From positions 1 through 8,521 of the forward strand of contig SCUH01000203.1 of assembly GCA_004298295.1 (NCBI GenBank): a DNA stretch of 8,521 bases, given 5' to 3'. Each line of letters opens with the position of its first letter. The first letter of the stretch is position 1. Below are positions 1-7,955 of the stretch, one piece after another. The translations under genes were made by a program, and so were the position numbers. The notes below the pieces were generated by a model, which had not been told where the DNA came from, ran no database searches, and worked only from the letters and a program-made list of their open reading frames with translations. The stretch comes from Betaproteobacteria bacterium (GTDB taxonomy: Bacteria; Pseudomonadota; Gammaproteobacteria; Burkholderiales; SG8-39).

Positions 1-1416
1 ACTGCCATCCGCCGCGCCCAGCAGGCGCAGGTCGGGGCGGCGCGCGACGAGTTGCTCGACCAGTTCCAGATTGGCCGGGTTGTCCTCCACGTAGAGCAGC
101 GTGCGCCGCGGCGTGCCATCAGGCACCCGCAGCTCCACCGGCGCCGCACCCACGGCTTCCTGGACTGCAAGCTGCGGTGCGCGCGCCAGGCTCAATTCGA
201 TCCAGAACACGCTTCCCACGCCTACGGCGCTGTCGACGCCAATCGCGCCTCCCATCAATTCGACCAGCCGCTTGGTCACCACCAGGCCGATGCCCGTGCC
301 TTCCTCCGCGCCGGCCTCCTTGCCGAGCCGATTGAACGGCTGGAACAGCTGCCCCAGCTGTTCCGGAGCCAATCCCGCACCCGTGTCCCGGATGCTGATG
401 CGAATCCTGTCCTTGTCCTGGGAGCTCAGGCTGCACTCCACGCTGACTGCGCCGCCGGGTTTGTTGTACTTGACGGCATTGAACAGCAGATTGATCAGGA
501 TCTGCTTCACCCGGGTCCGATCGGCCTTGACGAAGTAGGGCGTCTCGAAGCGCGGGAACGTCATGCCGATGCCGCGCTTCAGTGCCTGCGGCTCGACCAG
601 GGCGCGGCACTCGAGCATGACCTCCACCAGCGAGACCGATTCCCGGGACAGCGACACCTTGCCCGACTCGATCAGCGACAGATCGAGGATTTCGTTGATC
701 AGCTCCAGCAGGTACCATCCGCCTTTGAGGATCTGGTCGAGATTGCGCTTCTGCGAGGGCGTCGGCGACGGCGAGCCGGATTCGATGAGCTGGGCGAAGC
801 CGAGGATCGCGTTCAGCGGCGTGCGCAGTTCGTGGCTCATGCCGGAGAGGAAATCCGATTTCGCGCGGTTGGCCTGCTCCGCGGCGGCCATGGCCGCGTT
901 GAGTTCCGCTTCGACGCGCTTGCGCACGGAGTTGTCGCTGCCGATCAGCAGGTAGCCGATGATCTCGCCATAGGCGTCGCGCAGCGGCGTGATCGACACC
1001 AGGGCCGGAAAGCGCTTGCCGTCCTTGCAGATATAGGTCAGTTCATAGACGTCCTCGATGCCGCGCGAAGCCTTGTAGGCGAGCGCCTCGAAGCCCGGCG
1101 CAATCTGCGTCGCGAACTCGACGCTCAAAGCCTGCGCGCGCGCCATCACTTCCTGCGGATCGTGAATGTCGCTCGGACTGATCCGGTCGACGACTTCGGC
1201 GGCCGTGTAGCCAAGCATGCGCTCGGCGCCGACGTTGAATAACTGGATGATGCCCTTCTCGTCGGTGGCGATGATCGAGAAATTGGCGCTGGTGAGAATC
1301 GCGTATTGCAAGGCCCCCGATTTGAGCAAGGCCTGCTTGCGTCGCAGGTCCGTGCCGCCTTCGGCCTTGCCGGCATCCTCGGCGAGGCGGTCGCTGTCCA
1401 GCGTTTCAAGCATCAT
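1..1416 (-). CDS. Hybrid sensor histidine kinase (PAS-HisKA-HATPase_c-REC), 3' end off window
   Basis: This minus-strand frame is open from the left edge to 1416 (472 codons visible). It encodes a PAS-like sensor region (about residues 40-165) and then a HisKA dimerisation helix with the H-box SHELRTPLN, whose phospho-accepting histidine is residue 195 (bases 832-834). An HATPase_c domain follows, with N-box Asn313, a G1 box DTGAGL (344-349) and a G2 box GTGIGL (373-378). Near residue 440 a receiver domain begins (LLYVEDNPAN). Its phospho-acceptor aspartate lies beyond the edge, so the gene is 3'-truncated by the window. I see no transmembrane segment or signal peptide, so a cytoplasmic sensor is likely; its signal is unknown. 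Two adjacent in-frame ATGs (1416 and 1413) follow a GGAG. The second has the better spacing (7 nt against 4 nt). The gene diverges from the bactofilin gene. The family assignment is firm; partner and output are not known. Confidence 0.93.
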   Translation of the reverse strand, partial: MMLETLDSDRLAEDAGKAEGGTDLRRKQALLKSGALQYAILTSANFSIIATDEKGIIQLFNVGAERMLGYTAAEVVDRISPSDIHDPQEVMARAQALSVEFATQIAPGFEALAYKASRGIEDVYELTYICKDGKRFPALVSITPLRDAYGEIIGYLLIGSDNSVRKRVEAELNAAMAAAEQANRAKSDFLSGMSHELRTPLNAILGFAQLIESGSPSPTPSQKRNLDQILKGGWYLLELINEILDLSLIESGKVSLSRESVSLVEVMLECRALVEPQALKRGIGMTFPRFETPYFVKADRTRVKQILINLLFNAVKYNKPGGAVSVECSLSSQDKDRIRISIRDTGAGLAPEQLGQLFQPFNRLGKEAGAEEGTGIGLVVTKRLVELMGGAIGVDSAVGVGSVFWIELSLARAPQLAVQEAVGAAPVELRVPDGTPRRTLLYVEDNPANLELVEQLVARRPDLRLLGAADGS

Positions 1417-1657
1417 CGATCTCCGCGAACGGACCGCGCCTGTTCCAGGGTAACTGACACTTATCGCCTTTCTCGCCGAGACCCGTCTGTGCGGTGGCAA
1501 ACACAAGCCCCACTGCATTGCCTGTCGTGCCTGCGGGACACGGAATAGTCCGCGGATACAAGCGCTTACCAGATCGGACGCCAACCGCGTCGTTGCAGCG
1601 CGACAAGCGCATGCCGCGACCTTACGCTAGTGCGCTGATTCCATGCAGGAAAAGTTA
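1417..1657. other. Divergent intergenic region with short dyads, no gene
   Basis: This stretch separates the divergently transcribed histidine kinase and bactofilin genes. I find no credible coding frame, tRNA or long repeat. It contains an imperfect 18-bp dyad (TGTC...GACA, 1523-1540, arms matching at 6 of 8 positions) and two 8-bp perfect palindromes, TCCGCGGA (1549-1556) and AAGCGCTT (1560-1567). A spaced TGTG-N10-CACA lies at 1488-1505. These sit 90-200 bases upstream of the sigma-54 promoter, where enhancer-binding activators usually bind, but short dyads are common by chance in GC-rich DNA. I could not identify a convincing sigma-70 promoter for the histidine kinase. Confidence 0.45.
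1421..1424 (-). promoter_or_regulatory. Ribosome binding site of the histidine kinase gene
   Basis: The minus strand reads CGGAGATCG and then ATGATG. The GGAG core lies 4 nt before the first ATG (1416) and 7 nt before the second (1413). No other in-frame ATG lies close upstream. The spacing slightly favours 1413, which shortens the protein by one methionine. Confidence 0.6.
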
Positions 1658-1673
1658 TGGCACGGAGTCTGCA
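1658..1673 (+). promoter_or_regulatory. Sigma-54 (-24/-12) promoter of the bactofilin gene
   Basis: The sequence TGGCACGGAGTCTGCA matches the sigma-54 consensus TGGCACG-N4-TTGCW with one mismatch (C for the first T of the -12 element). The GG and GC dinucleotides are separated by exactly 10 bases, as required. Transcription would start near 1684, giving a leader of about 32 nt that contains the strong Shine-Dalgarno of the bactofilin gene. Orientation and position both fit. If real, expression would depend on RpoN and an ATP-hydrolysing enhancer-binding protein, neither of which is encoded in the window. Confidence 0.72.
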
Positions 1674-1702
1674 TGGGTGTTCCCCTGTTTTTTCACGCCA
1701 AC

Positions 1703-1708
1703 GGAGGG
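1703..1708 (+). promoter_or_regulatory. Strong ribosome binding site of the bactofilin gene
   Basis: GGAGGG lies 7 nt before the ATG at 1716. It fixes the start within a frame that is open much further upstream (to at least 1494). The longer in-frame start would place the sigma-54 promoter inside the gene. Confidence 0.85.
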
Positions 1709-1715
1709 TTGCCCC

Positions 1716-2243
1716 ATGCTTCAGAAAGACTCGTTCTTCCGCAAACGCGACGAACCGCCTGTCCGGTTCGTGCCGCCGCCGGTGCCGATGCCGCCGCAGA
1801 CCGTGCCGCAAGCGGCTCGTCCCGAGCCGCAGCCTGCAGCGCCGCGCCCCGAGCCGCACGCCGCGCATGCCGTGGTCAAGGGCGAGGAGCGCAAGGAGGC
1901 GAAACTCGTCGTCGGGCCCGACATCAAGATGAAGGGCGTCGAGGTCACCGACTGCGACACGCTGGTGGTCGAAGGACGGATCGAGGCGACGCTGGATTCG
2001 CGCGTCATCCAGATCGCCGAGCACGGCATCTTCGCGGGCACGGTGGCGGTGGACAGCGCCGAGATCCACGGTCGCCTCGAGGGCGAACTCACCGTGCGCA
2101 AGCTGCTGGTGATTCATGCCACCGGCAAGGTGTCGGGCAAGGTGCGCTATGCGCGCATCAAGGTCGAGGAGGGCGCGGAACTCTGCGGCGAAGTCAGCGT
2201 GCTCGACAAGACCGCCGGCGCGGTCGCGGCGCGGCACGCTTGA
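1716..2243 (+). CDS. Bactofilin (polymer-forming cytoskeletal protein)
   Basis: This 175-residue protein has the bactofilin (DUF583) architecture. A short basic/aromatic N-terminus (SFFRKR near residue 6) comes first, then a low-complexity Pro/Ala-rich linker (about 13-50), then a right-handed beta-helix core (about 62-162). The core shows the repeated pattern of short strands separated by Gly and charged turns, for example VVGPDIKMKGVEV, LVVEGRIEA, AEIHGRLEGEL and VIHATGKVSGKV. Bactofilins assemble into filaments without nucleotide, often at the membrane, and scaffold cell-shape, polarity or envelope functions. The N-terminal FFRKR resembles the short membrane-targeting sequences of the family (inference). 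There is no signal peptide. The start is set by GGAGGG at 1703-1708. A near-consensus sigma-54 promoter precedes it. The stop lies 24 bases from the convergent boxB2 stop. Which process it serves here cannot be told from the window. Confidence 0.92.
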   Translation: MLQKDSFFRKRDEPPVRFVPPPVPMPPQTVPQAARPEPQPAAPRPEPHAAHAVVKGEERKEAKLVVGPDIKMKGVEVTDCDTLVVEGRIEATLDSRVIQIAEHGIFAGTVAVDSAEIHGRLEGELTVRKLLVIHATGKVSGKVRYARIKVEEGAELCGEVSVLDKTAGAVAARHA

Positions 2244-2267
2244 ACGTTCGCCCCGGGCAAGCTTCGG

Positions 2268-3677
2268 CTACCGCAGCCTGACGTACTCGTGCTCGAGCGG
2301 CAGGTTGTTGATGCCGCGCTCTGGCGGCGCGACCCAGGCGGCCATCCTGCCCGGCTCGAGCACCTGCTGCATCAGCGAGCGCACGAAGGCGCGGTCTTCT
2401 TGCGTCGGAATCCACTCGCCGATGCGCTTTGCGTACTCCTCCTGTGACACGAGCCTGCCGTCGGGCATCACAGGCTGTCCGACCCAGGAGCCGATCGAGC
2501 GGCGGAAATGCGGTGATGGCAGCGTCAGGCGGAAGGCGTGCCCGGCGCGCTCGATGGCGCGGTTCCAGCGCTTCAGGCCGATCTCGCAATCCTTGAGATA
2601 GGAATCGCGCATCACCTCGTTGAGCGCGTTGAGCATCGGCACCTGCTCGACGCCCTGCGGGGTCTGCAGATCGAGCGTCCTGTCGCGCAGCACGTGATCG
2701 TCGTAGCCGGCTTCGTCAGGCCGGCCCTTCAGGCCGGCGGCGAAGTTGGCCGCGGCGTTCGACGAGATCTCCGAGCCGAACAGGTCGAGCGAAGACGAGC
2801 ACCAGAAGTTGAGGTATTTCTGCAATAGCGGCAGGTCGACCGCGCCGTGCGCGCGGATGCGCGACGGGTCATCGCTGCCCAGTTCCTTCATCACCTCGAG
2901 CGTGCGCCTGACCACGCGGCCGATGCCGGTTTCGCCCACGAACATGTGGTGCGCTTCCTCGGTCAGCATGAAGCGGCAGGTGCGCGACAGCGGATCGAAA
3001 GCGCTCTCGGCGAGGCTCTTCAGCTGGTACTTGCCGTCGCGGTCGGTGAAGTAGGTGAAGCAGTAAAGCGACAGCCAGTCCGAAATCGGCTCGTTGAAGG
3101 TGCTCAGGATGCGCGGCTTGTCGGCATCCCCTGAATGCCGCGCGAGCAGCTCCTCGGCTTCCTCGCGGCCATCGCGGCCGAAATAGGCATGCAGCAGGTA
3201 CACCATGGCCCAGAGGTGACGGCCTTCCTCGACGTTGATCTGGAAGAGGTTCCGCAAGTCGTAGAGCGAGGGACAGCTGTGCCCGAGCAGGCGCTGCTGC
3301 TCGACCGAAGCCGGCTCGGTATCGCCCTGCGTCACGATGAGCCGCCGCAGCGTGGAGCGGTGCTCGCCCGGCACCTGCTGCCACACCGGCTGGCCGATGT
3401 TGTCGCCGAAATGGATCCTGCGGTCGGCCACCGCGTCGGCGAGAAAGATCCCCCAGCGGTAGTCGGGCATCCTGATCGCGCCGTATTGCGCCCAGCCCTG
3501 CGCGTCCACCGAGGTGGCGGTGCGCAGGTAGACGTCCGCGGACTCGAAATCGCTCGGCCCCATCTCGTGCCACCACTGCAGGAAGTGCGGCTGCCAGTGC
3601 TCGAGCGCGCGCTGCAGCGTGCGGTCGTTGGCGAGATCGACGTTGTTGGGGATTTTCTCGGCGTAGTCGATGGTCAT
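2268..3677 (-). CDS. Second, divergent BoxB-like benzoyl-CoA epoxidase subunit (BoxB2)
   Basis: This 469-residue paralogue of BoxB is the last gene of the operon. Aligned with BoxB1 by hand it is about 70% identical over the first 320 residues but only about 46% over the last 119 that align without gaps. It is five to six residues shorter in the region around 320-345. All six diiron ligands predicted from the Azoarcus evansii BoxB structure are kept: Glu121, Glu151, His154, Asp212, Glu241 and His244. It is therefore probably an active oxygenase. Residues on helices next to the iron site differ (SLYCFTYFT for SFFMFTFIT; NFWCSSSLDLFG for NFHFSVTSDLYG), which suggests altered substrate preference. 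The ATG at 3677 shares one base with the boxA stop (TGATG), so translation is probably coupled. The Shine-Dalgarno is weak. The frame has no stop or frameshift. It may act on a substituted benzoyl-CoA, or simply be a redundant copy. Confidence 0.88.
   Translation of the reverse strand: MTIDYAEKIPNNVDLANDRTLQRALEHWQPHFLQWWHEMGPSDFESADVYLRTATSVDAQGWAQYGAIRMPDYRWGIFLADAVADRRIHFGDNIGQPVWQQVPGEHRSTLRRLIVTQGDTEPASVEQQRLLGHSCPSLYDLRNLFQINVEEGRHLWAMVYLLHAYFGRDGREEAEELLARHSGDADKPRILSTFNEPISDWLSLYCFTYFTDRDGKYQLKSLAESAFDPLSRTCRFMLTEEAHHMFVGETGIGRVVRRTLEVMKELGSDDPSRIRAHGAVDLPLLQKYLNFWCSSSLDLFGSEISSNAAANFAAGLKGRPDEAGYDDHVLRDRTLDLQTPQGVEQVPMLNALNEVMRDSYLKDCEIGLKRWNRAIERAGHAFRLTLPSPHFRRSIGSWVGQPVMPDGRLVSQEEYAKRIGEWIPTQEDRAFVRSLMQQVLEPGRMAAWVAPPERGINNLPLEHEYVRLR
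2959..2999. repeat. 41-bp exact direct repeat, copy in boxB2
   Basis: These 41 bases recur identically at 5591-5631 in boxB1, 2632 bases away. The segment encodes the conserved stretch around SRTCRFMLTE that leads into the third and fourth iron-ligand helices. All third codon positions agree between the two copies. Confidence 0.9.
3589..3667. repeat. 5' coding repeat of boxB2 (37-bp and 34-bp exact blocks)
   Basis: Two exact blocks, 3589-3625 and 3634-3667, match 6221-6257 and 6266-6299 in boxB1. They encode the conserved N-terminus (YAEKIPNNVDL and RTLQRALEHWQP). The offset is again 2632 bases, so this part of the two genes aligns without gaps. Confidence 0.9.
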
Positions 3678-4885
3678 CAGTAGGTTTCCACGTGGTAGCG
3701 GCCCGCGGACCGCAGCTGTTGCTTCAGGGTATTCCAGTCCGCGCCGCAGATCTCGGCGAAGGCAGCCTCCACGCCTTGCTCCATCTGCTTGTGGCCGCAG
3801 ACGTAGACGTAGGTATTTTCGTCGGCCAGCAGCCGCGCCGCCTTCTCGCCGCAGGCGCGCATGCGGTCCTGCACGTACGCCTTCGGCTGTCCGGGCACGC
3901 GCGACAAGGCGAGCTGCACCTCGATCAGGTCCCGCGGCAATTTCATGAGCGGCCCGAAGTAGGGCAGCTCGGCCGGCGTGCGCGCGCCGAAGAACAGCAT
4001 CAGCTCGCCGCCTTCCTTGAGCGCCAGGCGCCGGCGGCGCCGCTCGGTCATGGCGCGCATCGGCGCCGACCCGGTGCCGGTGCAGATCATGATCAGGTTC
4101 GCGCCCGGGTGGTTCGGCATGAGGAAGCTCGTGCCGAAGGGTCCGGCGACGCTCACCTGGTCGCCCTTTTTCAGGTCGCAGAGGTAATTCGAGGCGACGC
4201 CGCGTACCGGCCGGCCGTCGCGATCCTCGCTGACCCGCTTCACCGTGAGCGAGACGTTGTTGTAGCCGGGCCGCTCGCCGTTCCTCGGGCTCGCGATCGA
4301 GTACATGCGCACATGCGTGCCACCCCCGGCGGCCGGAACGATCACCGCCAGCGACTGGCCTTCGAGCACCGGAAACGCCGTGGTGCCGAAGTCGAGCACG
4401 ATGTGGCGGATGTCGCTCCCGGAGTCCGCCGCGGTGAGGCGGAAGTTGCCCGCGCAGGTGGCGATCGCGGGACGCGCCAGGCTGTAGAGCCCGACGTACG
4501 GATGGGCCGCGGACCACGGCGGCGGTGCGGCGCCGCCCTGCGCCTGCGATGCGGCCGCCGTGAAGCGCGCCACCTCCTCGGGAATATCGCCCGGGCTGGC
4601 TTCGTTGCCGGCTTGGTCCGTCGCCGGCGGCAGCGAGTTCCACTTCAGCTGCTCGTCGATCGAGTAGGGCCTGGCGACGCTGCGCCAGGAATCGATGGCG
4701 CCGGTGGGGCAGGGCGCGACGCAGTCGTTGCAGTTGTTGCACAGCTCCGGCTTGACGACGTAATTGCGGCTGTCGTGCGTGATCGCGTCGATCGGGCAGG
4801 TTTCCTCGCAGGTATTGCACCGGATGCAGATCTCCGGATCGATCAGGTGCTGGCGGATCAGCTCCACGGTCTGCATGGCCGCCAT
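3677..4885 (-). CDS. boxA: Benzoyl-CoA epoxidase reductase subunit BoxA
   Basis: BoxA takes electrons from NADPH and delivers them to the diiron oxygenase BoxB for oxygen activation. The 402-residue protein starts with a two-cluster bacterial ferredoxin domain. Cys20, 23, 26, 30 and Cys49, 52, 55, 59 form two CxxCxxCxxxC(P) motifs for two [4Fe-4S] clusters. A flexible Ala/Pro-rich linker (about 90-125) leads to a ferredoxin-NADP reductase module. Its FAD-binding RMYSIAS is at 193-199, its nucleotide-binding CTGTGSAPMR at 268-277, and its C-terminal YVCGHKQME at 361-369. The length is close to the Azoarcus BoxA of about 414 residues. The ATG at 4885 overlaps the boxB1 stop by one base. A second in-frame ATG at 4876 is an alternative. 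The stop overlaps the boxB2 start in the same way. Soluble and cytoplasmic. It sits between two boxB genes and could serve both oxygenases. Confidence 0.95.
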   Translation of the reverse strand: MAAMQTVELIRQHLIDPEICIRCNTCEETCPIDAITHDSRNYVVKPELCNNCNDCVAPCPTGAIDSWRSVARPYSIDEQLKWNSLPPATDQAGNEASPGDIPEEVARFTAAASQAQGGAAPPPWSAAHPYVGLYSLARPAIATCAGNFRLTAADSGSDIRHIVLDFGTTAFPVLEGQSLAVIVPAAGGGTHVRMYSIASPRNGERPGYNNVSLTVKRVSEDRDGRPVRGVASNYLCDLKKGDQVSVAGPFGTSFLMPNHPGANLIMICTGTGSAPMRAMTERRRRRLALKEGGELMLFFGARTPAELPYFGPLMKLPRDLIEVQLALSRVPGQPKAYVQDRMRACGEKAARLLADENTYVYVCGHKQMEQGVEAAFAEICGADWNTLKQQLRSAGRYHVETY

Positions 4886-6312
4886 CAGTTGAAGCGCACG
4901 TACTCGAAATTCACGGCCTGCTTGTTGATGCCCAGGCGCGGCGGCGCGATCCAGTTGGCGAACTTGCCGGGCTCGGTGACGCGGCCCATGAGCGCCTGCA
5001 CGTAGGCGCGGTCTTCCGCTGTCGGCAGCCATTGCGCGTGATGGTGCGTCCACTCGGCCTCCGACACCACCCTGCCGTCCGGGCTGACGTGGTGCTCGGC
5101 GAAGACGCCGATCCGGCGGTGAAAGCCCTTGTGCGGCAGCTTGAAGCGCAAACTGATGCCGTGCTTCTCCGGGATGCGGTTCCAGCGCGCGATGGCATTC
5201 TCGAGATCATGCGTCCAGTCGTCGCGCAGACGTTCGTTCAACGCGGTCACCGCGCCGACGTGCCGGGTGAGGATGCGATCGCCCACCACTTCCATCACCG
5301 GATACTCGCTCGTCTCGAGGCGATGGTCGTCCTTGAGCGTGGTTTCCTGGAAGCGGCCCTTGAGGCCGTTGGTGTAGAACGAGGCGGCGTTCGAGGAGAC
5401 CTCGGAGCCGTACAGGTCGCTCGTCACGCTGAAGTGGAAATTGAGATAGCGCTGCAGCGTCGGCAGGTCGATCACGCCGAGGCCGCGCAGTCTCGCGACG
5501 TCGTCGGTCTTGTGCTGCACCATCATCTCGCAGGTGCGCTCGATGATGCGCGCGACGCCGGATTCGCCCACGAACAGGTGATGCGCCTCTTCGGTCAGCA
5601 TGAAGCGGCAGGTGCGCGACAGCGGATCGAAGCCCGATTCGGCGAGCGCGGCCAACTGGTACTTGCCGTCGCGGTCGGTGATGAAAGTGAACATGAAGAA
5701 CGACAGCCAGTCCGGCGTCTTCTCGTTGAACGCCGTGAGGATGCGCGGATTGTCGGCGTCGCCCGAGCGGCGCTCGAGCAGGGCCTCGCCTTCCTCGCGG
5801 CCGTCCTTGCCGAAATGCGCGTGCAGCAGGTACACCATCGCCCACAGGTGCCGTCCTTCCTCGACGTTCACCTGGAAGAGGTTCCTCAGATCGTAGAGCG
5901 AAGGGCAGGTGAGGCCGAGATGGCGCTGCTGCTCGACCGACGCGGGCTCGGTATCGCCCTGCGTGACGATGATGCGCCGGAGCGTCGAGCGGTACTCGCC
6001 CGGTACTTCCTGCCAAGCGGCGTCGCCCTGGTGCGCGCCGAAATTCACCTGGCGGCCGGCTTCCGCCGGCGCGAGGAAAATGCCCCAGCGGTAGTCCGGC
6101 ATCCTGACGTAGTCGTAATGCGCCCAGCCCCTGGGGTCCACGCTCACCGCGGTGCGCAGGTAGACGTCGAAGCTCGTCGACTTGTCCGGTCCCATGTCGG
6201 CCCACCACTTGAGGTAGTTGGGCTGCCAGTGCTCGAGCGCGCGCTGCAGCGTGCGGTTGGACGCCAGATCGACGTTGTTGGGGATTTTCTCGGCGTAGTT
6301 GATGCCGGACAT
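4885..6312 (-). CDS. boxB: Benzoyl-CoA 2,3-epoxidase oxygenase subunit BoxB (BoxB1)
   Basis: BoxB is a class I diiron epoxidase that converts benzoyl-CoA and O2, with electrons from BoxA, to 2,3-epoxybenzoyl-CoA. This 475-residue copy is the canonical one. Its length is almost that of Azoarcus evansii BoxB (about 473), and the predicted iron ligands Glu122, Glu152, His155, Asp213, Glu242 and His245 follow the known positions with a constant offset of two. Key motifs are TQGDTEPASVEQQ (117-129), NVEEGRHLWAM (149-159), TDRDGKYQL (212-220) and MLTEEAHHLFVGES (238-251). The C-terminus ends NFEYVRFN, as I recall for the family. The start is the ATG at 6312, two bases after the boxC stop; the longer in-frame extension to 6420 would lie inside boxC and is rejected. 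A GGGAG 10 nt upstream may serve as ribosome binding site. The stop overlaps the boxA start. Confidence 0.96.
   Translation of the reverse strand: MSGINYAEKIPNNVDLASNRTLQRALEHWQPNYLKWWADMGPDKSTSFDVYLRTAVSVDPRGWAHYDYVRMPDYRWGIFLAPAEAGRQVNFGAHQGDAAWQEVPGEYRSTLRRIIVTQGDTEPASVEQQRHLGLTCPSLYDLRNLFQVNVEEGRHLWAMVYLLHAHFGKDGREEGEALLERRSGDADNPRILTAFNEKTPDWLSFFMFTFITDRDGKYQLAALAESGFDPLSRTCRFMLTEEAHHLFVGESGVARIIERTCEMMVQHKTDDVARLRGLGVIDLPTLQRYLNFHFSVTSDLYGSEVSSNAASFYTNGLKGRFQETTLKDDHRLETSEYPVMEVVGDRILTRHVGAVTALNERLRDDWTHDLENAIARWNRIPEKHGISLRFKLPHKGFHRRIGVFAEHHVSPDGRVVSEAEWTHHHAQWLPTAEDRAYVQALMGRVTEPGKFANWIAPPRLGINKQAVNFEYVRFN
5591..5631. repeat. 41-bp exact direct repeat, copy in boxB1
   Basis: Partner of the segment at 2959-2999. 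Same orientation, 2632 bases apart, flanked by mismatches on both sides. Confidence 0.9.
6221..6299. repeat. 5' coding repeat of boxB1 (37-bp and 34-bp exact blocks)
   Basis: Partner of 3589-3667. The blocks are direct repeats, and crossing over between them would remove one boxB equivalent together with boxA. Confidence 0.9.
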
Positions 6313-6314
6313 GG

Positions 6315-7951
<1,637 letters not shown>

Positions 7952-7955
<4 letters not shown>

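Noticed and set aside
52..1242. Long plus-strand open frame opposite the histidine kinase
   Set aside because: The minus strand carries clear H, N, G1 and G2 boxes. The plus frame is the usual antisense frame of GC-rich coding DNA, Arg/Ala/His-rich with no recognisable domain.
1457..1490. Sigma-28-like GGCGATAA on the minus strand before the histidine kinase gene
   Set aside because: The -10-like octamer is close, but the sequence at the required -35 spacing has no resemblance to TAAAGTTT.
1495..1511. Second sigma-54-like site beginning TGGCAAACACAAGC
   Set aside because: The GG-to-GC spacing is 9 rather than 10 bases and both elements match poorly.
2210..2225. Perfect 6-bp stem, 4-base loop hairpin near the boxB2/bactofilin convergence as a terminator
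   Set aside because: It lies inside the bactofilin coding sequence and has no T-run on either strand. The 24 bases between the two stops have no terminator-like hairpin either.
3678..4820. 850-codon frame upstream of and fused to boxB2
   Set aside because: The extension beyond 3677 is out of frame with boxA and covers its ferredoxin and reductase motifs in the wrong frame. The true start is the ATG overlapping the boxA stop.
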